From: Streptomyces sp. ISL-12
GTDB taxonomy: Bacteria > Actinomycetota > Actinomycetes > Streptomycetales > Streptomycetaceae
Direction: 5' to 3'
Length of the DNA: 64,000 nt
Assembly (NCBI RefSeq): GCF_018614415.1
Contig: NZ_JAGGOO010000040.1
Coordinates: 81,559-145,558 of the forward strand
Shown: positions 17,308-25,387 of the stretch, one piece after another
Numbering within the stretch: position 1 is the first letter of the stretch
Layout of the letters: each line of letters opens with the position of its first letter
Made by a program: the position numbers and the translations under genes
The notes under the pieces: generated by a model
Seen by the model: only the letters and a program-made list of their open reading frames with translations
What the model was told of the DNA's origin: nothing
The model's database searches: none

Positions 17308-17613
17308 GTGCCGTCATCCGCGTACCTCGTGCTCCGCCCGTCGAGCGAGTCCACCGCGGCGGGCGCACCGGGCCGGTCCGTGGCGCGGTCGGTGCCCGCC
17401 CGTGCGCAGGGGCGGACCGCGCCCGTCGGCCGGGACGAGGAACGGCCCCGTGCCCGGGACCGCCGTCCCGCTCCGGCCGGCTGCCGCGTCCCGCGTGAGC
17501 GCGGCCACGGCCCGCCCGTCGTCGACGCGCCGGCCGGTACCTGGGCGCGGACGCCCGAGCCCCCCACGGGCGCGCCCCTCCGGGCCGACTCGCCGGCCCG
17601 CCCCCTGACGTGA
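17308..17613 (+). CDS. Candidate small Arg/Pro-rich protein (101 aa)
   Basis: GTG 17308 follows an AGGGAGG ribosome site and sits about 50 bases downstream of the strong promoter at 17220-17249, which otherwise would have a long untranslated leader. The product begins MPSSAYLVLRPSSES and becomes Arg-, Pro- and Ala-rich with no hydrophobic segment or known domain. Composition resembles GC-driven random coding, so it may be a chance frame in a leader RNA. If real, it is co-transcribed with the gene at 17655, 41 bases downstream. Confidence 0.35.
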   Translation: MPSSAYLVLRPSSESTAAGAPGRSVARSVPARAQGRTAPVGRDEERPRARDRRPAPAGCRVPRERGHGPPVVDAPAGTWARTPEPPTGAPLRADSPARPLT

Positions 17614-17654
17614 CCTGCCCCCCGACCCGACCGCCGCGGAAAGGCCCCCACGCC

Positions 17655-18200
17655 ATGCGCACCGCTCCGACCCCGCAGCCGAGCACCCAGCGCACCGACC
17701 GCCCGACGCCGCCGGCCCGCCCCGCCCGGGCCGCGTCCCTGCCCGGACTCGACCAGGTGCCCTGGGAGCACATCCAGGACTCCAGCGGCTCCGCCGCCGG
17801 CATCCCCGCCCTGCTCGACCGGGTGGCCACCGGCGACGCCGAGACCGCCCGCGCCGCCCTCGCCGAACTGCGCTCCCGCATCTGCCAGTACGGCTTCGTC
17901 GTCGAGCAGGCGACCGCCGCCACGGTCCCCTTCCTCTGGGAGCTGGCCCAGCGGCCCGAGGTGGCCTGCCGGGCGCAGATCATCCGGCTGCTGCGGAGCA
18001 TCGCGGACGCCCGGCAGTGGGAGAGCACCGCCGCCGCCTACCCCAAGCTGCTCAACCACCGGGAGAACCCGGTGGCCTGGGAGCGCGCGGCCCGTCAGGC
18101 CGTCCGCGCCCGGCGCGGCGCCCTGGAGCGGCTGATGGCGGAGGACGACACCGAGATCACCCGCGTCACCTCCGAACTGGCCCGCACCCTGCGGGAGTAG
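17655..18200 (+). CDS. Conserved hypothetical protein with HEAT-like helices (181 aa)
   Basis: ATG 17655 follows GGAAAGG. The first 40 residues are Pro/Thr-rich and disordered; from residue 45 (LDQVPWEHIQDSSGSAAGIP) the protein is helical, with segments such as RICQYGFVVEQATAATVPFL and QIIRLLRSIADARQWES resembling HEAT-type helical pairs. The WEHIQ/GSA-IP-LL-R pattern is one I associate with unnamed actinobacterial HEAT-like proteins, but no function is known to me. A GTG at 17610 could give a 15-residue longer form. A clean hairpin terminator follows. Confidence 0.75.
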   Translation: MRTAPTPQPSTQRTDRPTPPARPARAASLPGLDQVPWEHIQDSSGSAAGIPALLDRVATGDAETARAALAELRSRICQYGFVVEQATAATVPFLWELAQRPEVACRAQIIRLLRSIADARQWESTAAAYPKLLNHRENPVAWERAARQAVRARRGALERLMAEDDTEITRVTSELARTLRE

Positions 18201-18220
18201 ACCCGCGCGCCCCGGAACGG

Positions 18221-18255
18221 GACCCGCGCCCTCCACGGGGGTGGGGGCGCGGGTC
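18221..18255 (+). terminator. Hairpin terminator
   Basis: GACCCGCGCCC (18221-18231) pairs with GGGCGCGGGTC (18245-18255), 11-bp stem and 13-base loop, 20 bases after the preceding stop. Confidence 0.65.
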
Positions 18256-18308
18256 TCCCGGTGCGTGGGACGGTGTGGCGGACTCCGGGCCGAACCGGGT
18301 AGGAAAGC

Positions 18309-18330
18309 GCTTGCCCCACGCTTGCCTCAC
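18309..18330 (+). repeat. Tandem 11-mers before ABC exporter gene
   Basis: GCTTGCCCCAC (18309-18319) is followed directly by GCTTGCCTCAC (18320-18330), one mismatch apart, just upstream of the ribosome site of the exporter gene. The first copy overlaps a partial dyad AAAGCGCTTG. Confidence 0.45.
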
Positions 18331-18357
18331 CCACGGCCGCACTGGAGGACCACGCCG

Positions 18358-20127
18358 ATGGCGTCGTCGTTGGAAAAGCCGCTCGACCACCGCTACCGCG
18401 GCGAGCACCCGATACGCACCCTCGTCTACCTGTTCCGCGCCGACCGCGACCGCCTGATCGGCGCGGTCGTCGTCTTCACGGTCAAGCACAGCCCCGTCTG
18501 GCTGCTGCCCCTGATCACCGCCTCCATCATCGACACGGTCGTCCAGCACCGGCCGATCGGCGAACTGTGGACCAGCACCGGGATCATCATGTTCATCCTG
18601 GTGGTCAACTACCCGCTGCACCTGCTGTACGTCCGTCTCCTGTACGGCAGCATCCGCCGCATGGGCACCGCGCTGCGCTCCGCGCTGTGCACCCGCATGC
18701 AGCAGCTCTCCATCGGCTACCACTCCCGGGTCAGCGCCGGTGTGCTCCAGGCCAAGGTCGTACGGGACGTCGAGACCGTGGAGACGGCCGTGCAGCAGAC
18801 CGCGGAGAACGGGCTCGGCGCCCTCACCGTGCTCACCGGCGGCCTGGTCATCATCGCCGTGCGTACCCCCGAGTTCCTCCCCGTCTTCCTCGTCGTCGTG
18901 CCCGCCGCCTCGCTCCTGGTGGCCAGGCTGAGGGCCCGGCTGCGCAGCCACAACGAGCACTTCCGCCACGAGGTGGAGACCCTGTCGTCCCGCGTCACGG
19001 AGATGACCCGGCTGATACCGGTCACCCGCGCCCACGGCCTGGAGCGCAAGGCGCTGCGCCGCATGGACGGCACCCTGGACCGCCTGCTCACCTCCGCCCT
19101 CCGCCTCGACCTCGTCAACGGCCGCTTCGGCTCGGCGGCCTGGGTGCTCCTCAACGTGATCGGCGTCCTGGTCCTGGCCGGCGCCGGGCTCGTCTCGTAC
19201 TACGACGTGTGGGGCGTCACCGCCGGTGATGTCGTCATGCTCAGCGCGTTCCTCACCACCCTCACCAACTCCACGACAACGTTGGCGAGCCTCGCCCCGG
19301 TCATCACCAAGGGCCTGGAGTCCGTCCGTTCGGTCGGCGAGGTCCTCCAGGCGCCCGAACTGGAGGACAACGAGGGCAAGGCGGAACTGGACTCGCTGCG
19401 GGGCGCGGTCACCTTCGAGAACGTCGGCCACGTCTACGACCGCGACGGGCGGCCCGCGGTGCGCGACTTCACCCTCGACGTCGCGCCCGGCGAGACGATC
19501 GCGCTGGTGGGCGCCTCCGGCGCGGGCAAGTCCACCGTGCTCAACCTCGTCATCGGCTTCCTGCGCCCCACCTCCGGCCGGCTGCTGCTGGACGGCACGG
19601 ACATGAACACCCTGGACCTGCGCACCTACCGGCGGTTCGTGTCGGTGGTGCCGCAGGAGTCCATCCTCTTCGACGGCACCATCAGGGAGAACGTCGCCTA
19701 CGGCATGGACGACGCCGACGAGGAGACGGTGCGCGCCGCGCTGCGCGACGCCAACGCGCTGGAGTTCGTCGACCGGCTGCCGCAGGGCCTGGACACCCTG
19801 GTCGGCGAGCACGGCGCCCGGCTGTCCGGCGGGCAGCGCCAGCGCCTGGCCATCGCCCGTGCGCTGATACGGGATCCCCGGGTGCTCATCCTGGACGAGG
19901 CGACCTCGGCGCTGGACACCCGGTCGGAGGCGCTGGTCCAGCAGGCCCTCGCCCGGCTGCTGCGCGGACGCACCACGTTCGTCGTGGCCCACCGGCTCTC
20001 CACCGTGCGGGGCGCGGACCGGATCGTCGTGATGGGGGACGGACGGATCGAGGAGATCGGCACCCACGAGGAACTGCTCGGCCGCGGCGGGGCGTACACC
20101 GCGCTGCACAGCGGCCAGGTCGCCTGA
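18358..20127 (+). CDS. ABC exporter, fused permease-ATPase
   Basis: 589 residues from ATG 18358 with TGGAGG upstream. Residues about 35-320 form a six-helix type-I exporter domain; residues 350-580 the nucleotide-binding domain with Walker A GASGAGKST, Q-loop VPQESILFDGTIRENV, signature LSGGQRQRLAIARAL, Walker B VLILDEATSALD and H-loop AHRLS. A half-transporter, so it should homodimerise or pair with another half-transporter not found here. Likely cargo is a drug, lipid or peptide. No regulator adjoins it; tandem 11-mers precede it. Confidence 0.92.
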   Translation: MASSLEKPLDHRYRGEHPIRTLVYLFRADRDRLIGAVVVFTVKHSPVWLLPLITASIIDTVVQHRPIGELWTSTGIIMFILVVNYPLHLLYVRLLYGSIRRMGTALRSALCTRMQQLSIGYHSRVSAGVLQAKVVRDVETVETAVQQTAENGLGALTVLTGGLVIIAVRTPEFLPVFLVVVPAASLLVARLRARLRSHNEHFRHEVETLSSRVTEMTRLIPVTRAHGLERKALRRMDGTLDRLLTSALRLDLVNGRFGSAAWVLLNVIGVLVLAGAGLVSYYDVWGVTAGDVVMLSAFLTTLTNSTTTLASLAPVITKGLESVRSVGEVLQAPELEDNEGKAELDSLRGAVTFENVGHVYDRDGRPAVRDFTLDVAPGETIALVGASGAGKSTVLNLVIGFLRPTSGRLLLDGTDMNTLDLRTYRRFVSVVPQESILFDGTIRENVAYGMDDADEETVRAALRDANALEFVDRLPQGLDTLVGEHGARLSGGQRQRLAIARALIRDPRVLILDEATSALDTRSEALVQQALARLLRGRTTFVVAHRLSTVRGADRIVVMGDGRIEEIGTHEELLGRGGAYTALHSGQVA

Positions 20128-20143
20128 CCGGCCCGCGAGGCCG

Positions 20144-20503
20144 TCACGCGGCGCTGCTCCTGGGTACCCGCCGGGCGCAGCCCGCGTCGTGGTCGCTGCC
20201 CAGACTCGTCCACCAGCGTTCGCAGCAGGCCGCGTCCAGCTCGGCCCGGACCAGTGCGTCGGCGGCCCCGGTCGCCGCCGGCGCGCGGGACGGGCGTACC
20301 GGCGCGCGCCGCCGGGCGGCGACGGCCCGCTGGTCGGCGATGACCGTCTCGCGGACCACGGCGATCAGCGGCACCGCACTGGCGCCCGCGAACACGGCGG
20401 CGGCCCACAGCGGGCCGTACCGCAGCTCCAGGACCGCGGTCCAGGCGAGTCCCGTACTGGTGGCGACGTAGAGGGCGCAGAGCAGGCGGCTGGATCGTGT
20501 CAT
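20144..20503 (-). CDS. Small membrane protein (119 aa)
   Basis: Starts ATG 20503. Two hydrophobic helices occupy the N-terminal half (LLCALYVATSTGLAWTAVLE and GPLWAAAVFAGASAVPLIAV), followed by a basic linker (AARRRAPVRPSRAP) and a Cys-rich tail with three cysteines (LDAACCERWWTSLG and AGCARR). The tail may bind metal or form disulfides depending on topology. Not a family I can name. Convergent with the ABC exporter, 16 bases away. Confidence 0.65.
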   Translation of the reverse strand: MTRSSRLLCALYVATSTGLAWTAVLELRYGPLWAAAVFAGASAVPLIAVVRETVIADQRAVAARRRAPVRPSRAPAATGAADALVRAELDAACCERWWTSLGSDHDAGCARRVPRSSAA

Positions 20504-20731
20504 CGGGGGAACACCGTTCGTCGTGGATGCCGTACAGGCTGCTCAACGCGGGGCGGCGGGCCGGGGAAGCGGGGGCGTACCGGCCCATTTTCGGCCATGT
20601 CGCCGTCCATTCACCGTGGCGGATGGTCGGTAAGCGTAGAAAACCGGTCAATCGAGAGCAGTGGCGTGCATGTTGCGAATGATTCGGCCGGGTCCGGGCA
20701 GGCGCAGTGAAAATCGAGAGAGGGGCGCTAC

Positions 20732-20971
20732 GTGCTGGTACCGGACCCGAAGGTCGTCAGGGAGCTGTTGACGCGATACGCGGCACTGCGGATCGCGCAG
20801 GCGGAGCGGGAGCGGCCGGCGACGGCGCGCGAGCTGGCCGACGTCAGCTACACGTTGTGCGTGATGACGGGGACCACCGACATCCACGACGCGGTGGCGG
20901 CGGCGGACGCCCTGCTGCTCGCCCTGGCGGCCGAACCGGACGAGGAGAGCGGCCTGTCGCTGGCCGTGTGA
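20732..20971 (+). CDS. DUF5133 domain protein (79 aa)
   Basis: GTG 20732 after GAGAGGGG. The sequence MLVPDPKVVRELLTRYAALR, then RPATARELADVSYTLCVMTG and DIHDAVAAADALL, is the DUF5133 pattern found widely in Streptomyces: a short all-helical acidic protein of unknown function, often near transcription regulators. Monocistronic. The 228 bases upstream contain no clear promoter but are distinctly AT-richer (20581-20720) than the surroundings. Confidence 0.8.
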   Translation: MLVPDPKVVRELLTRYAALRIAQAERERPATARELADVSYTLCVMTGTTDIHDAVAAADALLLALAAEPDEESGLSLAV

Positions 20972-21134
20972 CCCCGGGCGAGGTCCGCCGGGCCGGCCCT
21001 TTCCCCGGCGGACCGCGCCCGCACCTGGCGGGAATCCGTCGGAAGCTGTCATTCCCGCCCCTGTGCGATCACTCGGCGGCTTTCTACCGTGGGGCTCCGA
21101 ACCACGCCGATCACCCCGCACCGGAGCCCGACCG

Positions 21135-21620
21135 ATGACAAAGCTGTTGCTGTCCCTGCACGTCCTGGCCGCCATCGTCGCCATCGGTCCCGTCACGGTG
21201 GCCGCCAGCATGTTCCCGCCCGCGGTCCGCCGGACGGCGCTGCCCGGGGGCGCCGGCGACGGGGAGACCGGCGGGGCGGGCGGCCTGGGCACCGTCCGGC
21301 TGCTGCACCGCATCTGCCGCGTCTACGCGGGTCTCGGGATCGCCGTTCCGCTCCTCGGCTTCGTCACCGCACAGGCGATGGGCGTGCTCGGCGACCCCTG
21401 GCTCATCGTCTCCGTCGTGCTGACCGCCGTCGCCGCCGGCCTCCTCGTCGTCCTCGTCCTGCCCGGTCAGGAGGCCCTCCTGGAACGACTGACCGGCGGG
21501 CAGGCCGTGGAGCGCGCCGGTACCGCCCGGCTCGCCATGTTCACCGGCCTGTTCAACCTGCTCTGGGCCACCGTCACCGTCCTGATGATCGTCCGCCCGG
21601 GCTCCACGACCGGAGCCTGA
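21135..21620 (+). CDS. DUF2269-like integral membrane protein (161 aa)
   Basis: ATG 21135, with GGAG eight bases upstream. Four hydrophobic helices: LLSLHVLAAIVAIGPVTVAA at the N-terminus, YAGLGIAVPLLGFVTAQ, WLIVSVVLTAVAAGLLVVLV and FNLLWATVTVLMIV at the end. The LSLHVLAAI..GP opening and HRICRVYAGLG match the DUF2269 group of predicted integral membrane proteins; role unknown. A Gly-rich loop (GGAGDGETGGAGG) lies between helices 1 and 2. Confidence 0.75.
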   Translation: MTKLLLSLHVLAAIVAIGPVTVAASMFPPAVRRTALPGGAGDGETGGAGGLGTVRLLHRICRVYAGLGIAVPLLGFVTAQAMGVLGDPWLIVSVVLTAVAAGLLVVLVLPGQEALLERLTGGQAVERAGTARLAMFTGLFNLLWATVTVLMIVRPGSTTGA

Positions 21621-21773
21621 GCCGGGGGCACGTCCTCATCAGGTCCGCGGCGTGGTGCCCGGTCACCTCTCGTCCGGCAGCGCCGTCTTCGCGGGGCCGG
21701 CGCGGCGCCCGACTAGACTGCGCAGTCGCGCCTGGACCCCCAGGGGCGGACGACAGGAAAGGCACGTTGACGG

Positions 21774-21977
21774 ATGTTCCAGGATTCGCCCATCTACGAC
21801 CGACTCGTCGCCGAATGCGGTGATGTCCCCACGGTGGTGCGGCGGGAGGCGGAGCGGGTGAGCAGGGAACTGGAGGCCGTCATGCGTCCGATGCTCTCCT
21901 CCGGTCGCGAACGTCCGCCGTCCCCGGGCAACGGCTGGCAGCGCACCGCCCTGCTGCCCGGCCCCGGCCCCAACTGA
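21774..21977 (+). CDS. Conserved small hypothetical protein (67 aa)
   Basis: ATG 21774 preceded by AGGAAAGG (spacing 11). The N-terminal MFQDSPIYDRLVAECGDVPT, with a following ERVSRELEAVMRPML helix, recurs in Streptomyces genomes. A TAGACT -10-like hexamer at 21714-21719 could start its transcript. No domain name or function known to me. It is convergent with the graspetide operon, with 34 bases between the stops. Confidence 0.65.
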   Translation: MFQDSPIYDRLVAECGDVPTVVRREAERVSRELEAVMRPMLSSGRERPPSPGNGWQRTALLPGPGPN

Positions 21978-22011
21978 CCGGCGGACCGGGCCGGGTGCCC
22001 CAGCGCCGTGG

Positions 22012-23007
22012 TCAGCGCACCGCCGCGCCGGCGCCGCCCGCGCTCTCCTCGTCGTCGGCCGACTCGGGCTCCCCGGTGCCGGGCCGGGCGAGCCACGCGG
22101 CGATGGTCCGGGCGATCGGCTGGCCGGTGTCCACCTCCACGAAGCCGAACTGCCCCGACTGGTTGCACTCCAGGAACCACCAGGTGCCGTCGCCGTCCTC
22201 GGCGAAGTCGAAGGCCCCGTAGGCCAGTTGGGCCTTCCGGGCGTAGGCGAGGACGGCCGCCGCGACCCGCGGCGCCACCTCGGTGGGGCGCCACGGCTCG
22301 GCGGACCCGTCGAAACGGACGTCGACCTCGGCCGAGTCCGCGGCGGTCGCCTTGCGGGCGGCCAGCAGCCGGTCGCCGACGACGGTCAGCCGGATGTCGG
22401 CGCGCTTGGCCACCCGCCGTTGCAGCAGCGTGGGGCCGAAGGCGACCGCGGAGAAGTCCGTCTCGGGGGAGACCCGGCTGGTCGGCACCGCCCGCGGCGG
22501 GTCCTGCGGATGCGCGCCCGAGACGGGCTTGACCACCAGGTCCGGATAGCGCTCGGCGAACTCGCGGGCCGCGCGTGGGAACGTCGTGATCAGCGTGGCC
22601 GGCACCGGCAGCCCGCACCGCTGGGCGAGCCGCAGCTGCCAGGGCTTGTGCCGGGCCCGGCGGGCCGCGTCCGGATGGTTCATCCACCGAGCCCCGCAGC
22701 CGCGCAGCATGCCGTACAGGGCCTGCGACGACTCCTCGGTCAGCCACCGCGACGGCGTGGCCGCCCGGGCGGCCGGGGTGCCCGGCCTGCGCACCCAGAC
22801 GGAACGCAGCCCGCCGATGCTCACCAGCCGGCCCCCCGAGGACAGGTGCCCCCGGAAGGAGCCGTGGACGAACTCCCCGGACAGGGCGACGGAATCGGTC
22901 AGGTCGGCCGGGTCCAGGCGCACCACCGGCACGCCCGACTCGTTCAGGTGCACGACCACCATGTCCGCCGTGACGTCCTCTTCACAGGTCAGGATCAACA
23001 CGGTCAT
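22012..23007 (-). CDS. tgmB: ATP-grasp peptide maturase for graspetide (TgmB type)
   Basis: 331 residues of ATP-grasp fold. The N-terminal half (MTVLILTCEEDVTADMVVVH, then VWVRRPGTPAARA and WMNHPDAARRARHKPWQLRL) is typical of RiPP maturases of the MvdD/TgmB group; the ATP-grasp core has VVKPVSGA (ATP lysine), FLECNQSGQFGFVE (Mg-binding E and N) and LLQRRVAKRADIRLTVVG. These enzymes make side-chain ester or amide crosslinks (omega-ester peptides, graspetides). The adjoining precursor gene fits the TgmA type, confirming the assignment. No methyltransferase (TgmC/PIMT-like) is adjacent. The gene starts 16 bases after the precursor stop, so the pair is one operon. Confidence 0.9.
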   Translation of the reverse strand: MTVLILTCEEDVTADMVVVHLNESGVPVVRLDPADLTDSVALSGEFVHGSFRGHLSSGGRLVSIGGLRSVWVRRPGTPAARAATPSRWLTEESSQALYGMLRGCGARWMNHPDAARRARHKPWQLRLAQRCGLPVPATLITTFPRAAREFAERYPDLVVKPVSGAHPQDPPRAVPTSRVSPETDFSAVAFGPTLLQRRVAKRADIRLTVVGDRLLAARKATAADSAEVDVRFDGSAEPWRPTEVAPRVAAAVLAYARKAQLAYGAFDFAEDGDGTWWFLECNQSGQFGFVEVDTGQPIARTIAAWLARPGTGEPESADDEESAGGAGAAVR

Positions 23008-23023
23008 CGAAGACGGTCCGTGT

Positions 23024-23215
23024 TCAGTCGTCGAAGTGGGTCTTCGAGCCCGCCGTGGACGTAGTGGTCCCCAGCTCCCTCAGCAGCGCGTGGTCGCCGG
23101 CGGCCACGCGTCCGTCGCGGAGCACGTTCAACTGCAGTCCGGAGTCGTAGACGTACGGAGCGGCGAACTCCAACTCCCCTACGGGACGTGCGTAGTCGAG
23201 CGCGAACGGTTGCAT
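23024..23215 (-). CDS. tgmA: Graspetide (omega-ester RiPP) precursor peptide, TgmA type
   Basis: 63 residues from ATG 23215 after a GGGAGAG ribosome site. The leader begins MQPFALDYARPVGELEF with the conserved PFALxYARP element recognised by TgmB enzymes, followed by YVYDSGLQLNVLRDGR. The C-terminal core GTTTSTAGSKTHFDD supplies Thr/Ser/Lys donors and the Asp62-Asp63 acceptors for ester or amide rings. Leader plus core agree with the putative ATP-grasp-modified RiPP family. Not present as a separate long frame, so easily missed. On the minus strand a TATAAG lies about 90 bases upstream (23307-23312) as a possible -10. Confidence 0.88.
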   Translation of the reverse strand: MQPFALDYARPVGELEFAAPYVYDSGLQLNVLRDGRVAAGDHALLRELGTTTSTAGSKTHFDD

Positions 23216-23334
23216 CGTCTCTCCCTGGTCGGTGCTGCGCCGATCAAGCGATGGGCCGCCTGTGCCGTCGCCTGGTCCGCCGACTTCCTTCGGCTTCCAG
23301 AGACTTATACGAATCGAACGGGTGAATGGTTTCC

Positions 23335-23622
23335 TTACTCTCCGTAGTCGCGACGCGGTTTCGCCAGGGAACCGCGAGCGGAACGCAGAGCCAGGAGCAG
23401 TACGCCCACGTCGTCCAGGTACACCGGATCGGGCACCAGGTCGGCGGGCAGTACGAGATAGAGGACGGCGCCCCAGAAGATCCAGCGCGGTCCGGCCGGC
23501 AGTCCGGCCCGGCGCAGCTCCCGCCGGGTCCGTACCAGCCGTACCAGCACCGCCACGGCCAGGGCCAGCACGACCGCCGCGAGCGACGCCGCCACGATCA
23601 GTACCGACGTGGTCGTATCCAC
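23335..23622 (-). CDS. DUF1232 membrane protein (95 aa)
   Basis: GTG 23622 after a run of G (GGGGGGGCGG) and AAGG. An N-terminal helix (SVLIVAASLAAVVLALAVAV) is followed by a basic loop and the DUF1232 core WIFWGAVLYLVLPADLVPDP, then YLDDVGVLLLALRSAR. In this family the D-x-x-PD and DD residues are conserved (YkvA-like); function unknown. Ends with TAA, unusual in this GC-rich DNA. A longer frame reaching upstream would add a non-conserved N-terminus and is not preferred. Confidence 0.8.
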   Translation of the reverse strand: MDTTTSVLIVAASLAAVVLALAVAVLVRLVRTRRELRRAGLPAGPRWIFWGAVLYLVLPADLVPDPVYLDDVGVLLLALRSARGSLAKPRRDYGE

Positions 23623-23851
23623 CCCCGCCCCCCCTTCGTCCCGGTGCGCCGCGACGCACGCGTCCCTCACCGGATTCCCCCGCACGGCGCGGATATGGCA
23701 GCCGGACGGGTGCTCCGCGTCACCCCTCATCCGCGCGGCTCACCCGAGTGGCAGACCGGTGCGGGGGCGCCTAGTAATGGTCACCACACAAGTCGCGCGT
23801 CGCATGTCGGGGACGCAGGAAGCGGCCGCATTCCTTCAGACGGAGAAGACC

Positions 23852-25309
23852 ATGACCACCGGCTCTTCAACACCCCGCCCGAACGAGTACGCCATAGCCA
23901 CCTCCGTGGACCTGCCGTCCGCGGAGACCACCAGCGGCACCGGGACCCACCCGGTGCGCCCGCCGGACGCCGCGCCCGGTCAGCAGCAGCCCGACGGTCC
24001 GTACGCCGACGGCGCGTACGCCGGCCCCTCGTACGCCGATGACGCCCCGTACCCCGACGGCCCCCTCCCGGACGAGCCCTGCGCCGACGAGGAACCGGCG
24101 TTCGAGGAGCCCCGGGGGGCGAGGGAACCACAACAGCCCGGGGAGCCCACGGGGCCGGGGGAGCGCACGGGGCCGGGGGAGCGCACGGAGTCCGGGGAGC
24201 CCAGGGACCCCGCGGGGGCCGGAGAACCCGCTCGGCGACGCCACGACCCGGCGGCGTACGGCGACCCGGTCGGCGACCTGGTGCGGGCGGCCGTGGCCGA
24301 CCGGCCGCTGGAGGAGGTCGTCTCGCTCATCACGATGCTGGAGCGGTCACCGCAGTACGCCCAGGCCACCCTCGACGCCCTGCGCGCGGTCGGTGTCAGC
24401 CGGTCGGTGGAGGACGTGACCCGGCTGGTCGGCCTGCTGACCCGGCCGCCGCGCCACGCCGACAGCGCCGACGAGGCGATCCGCGCCGCGGCCGAGCACC
24501 GTCCGGTGGAGGAGGTGACCCGGCTGATGGCGCTGCTGCACCGCACCCCGCTGGAACCGCACTGCGGGAAGGAGGCGGTCCGGGCCGCGGCCACCGGCCG
24601 GCCCGTCGAGGAACTCGTCCACCTGATCGGCCGCCTCGCCGAAGAGCGCCCCGACCCGCTGGGCCAGCCCGGCGAGCGGCCGCCGCGAACCGACGACGAC
24701 GAGGAACCGGGCGGCTCGGGGACCCCGGGCGGCGGTTCCCGCCACGGTGGCCTGGGCGCCGCGCTCACCGGCGTCGGCCGCAGGGGTCGCGAACGCGCGT
24801 GGAGCGCGCGCCGGATCCGCGCCACCGGCACCCGTCGGGGAGTGCCGGAGGGCGCGGCCGAGCGTGCCGCGCGCCGGCCGGTGTCCAGGACCGCGTCGCT
24901 GACGAGCTGGCTGGCCGTGGTGGTGCTCGCCGGGTGCGGGGTGGCGTACTTCCCCCTCCACACCGGCGGCGCCTCCGCCCGCGTCTACGCCGCCGCCTTC
25001 GCCCTGTCCGCGCTCTGCCTGCTGCTGGCCCTGGTGATGTCCGTGCGGCCCCGCGTGCCGGTGCTCGCCGCCGCTGTGGTGGGACCGGCGGCGCTGGCCG
25101 CCGTCCGGCTCTACGCCGTGACGGCCGCGGAGTCCCGGCTGGACCGGCTCATGGACCTGGCCCTGGCCCCCGCCTGGCTGGCCGTCACGGTCGCCGTGGC
25201 CGCGTCGCTGACGGCGCTGACCGCGCTGTGCGTACGGGTCGCCTCCCTGCTGCCCGGCAGCCGCTGGGCGGTCGGCCCGGCGGCCGGGGCGCGCGGCGCG
25301 ACGGACTGA
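23852..25309 (+). CDS. Membrane protein with four ~34-residue repeats (485 aa)
   Basis: ATG 23852 after CGGAGAA. Three parts: residues 1-130, acidic Pro/Gly/Tyr-rich and probably disordered, including a PTGPGERTGPGERTESGEP tandem; residues 135-270, helical repeats each containing a [RS]-x-[LV]-E-[ED]-V-x-x-L-I-x-x-L element (RPLEEVVSLITMLER, RSVEDVTRLVGLLTR, RPVEEVTRLMALLHR, RPVEELVHLIGRLAE); residues 365-470, four transmembrane helices. The repeat face is cytoplasmic or external depending on topology. I know no function; the repeats look like protein-interaction helices. Confidence 0.75.
   Translation: MTTGSSTPRPNEYAIATSVDLPSAETTSGTGTHPVRPPDAAPGQQQPDGPYADGAYAGPSYADDAPYPDGPLPDEPCADEEPAFEEPRGAREPQQPGEPTGPGERTGPGERTESGEPRDPAGAGEPARRRHDPAAYGDPVGDLVRAAVADRPLEEVVSLITMLERSPQYAQATLDALRAVGVSRSVEDVTRLVGLLTRPPRHADSADEAIRAAAEHRPVEEVTRLMALLHRTPLEPHCGKEAVRAAATGRPVEELVHLIGRLAEERPDPLGQPGERPPRTDDDEEPGGSGTPGGGSRHGGLGAALTGVGRRGRERAWSARRIRATGTRRGVPEGAAERAARRPVSRTASLTSWLAVVVLAGCGVAYFPLHTGGASARVYAAAFALSALCLLLALVMSVRPRVPVLAAAVVGPAALAAVRLYAVTAAESRLDRLMDLALAPAWLAVTVAVAASLTALTALCVRVASLLPGSRWAVGPAAGARGATD
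24139..24210 (+). repeat. 18-bp coding tandem repeat in the repeat protein
   Basis: About four copies of a 17-19 base unit (GGGGGAGCGCACGGGGCC type) encode the PTGPGERTGPGERTESGEP stretch of the disordered N-terminus. Confidence 0.6.
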
Positions 25310-25336
25310 CCGCCTTCCCGCCGCCCGCAACGGCAC

Positions 25337-25371
25337 GGGCCCGGGCCGCCGACACGCGGCCCGGGCCCTTT
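25337..25371 (+). terminator. Intrinsic terminator after repeat membrane protein
   Basis: GGGCCCGGGCCGC (25337-25349), loop of 6, GCGGCCCGGGCCC (25356-25368), then TTT. One of the cleanest terminators in the window. Confidence 0.8.
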
Positions 25372-25387
25372 CACGGGGACCGTCCGT

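Noticed and set aside
20497..20682. 61-codon frame upstream of the DUF5133 gene
   Set aside because: No ribosome site, codon use is not typical, and the region is AT-richer like a promoter.
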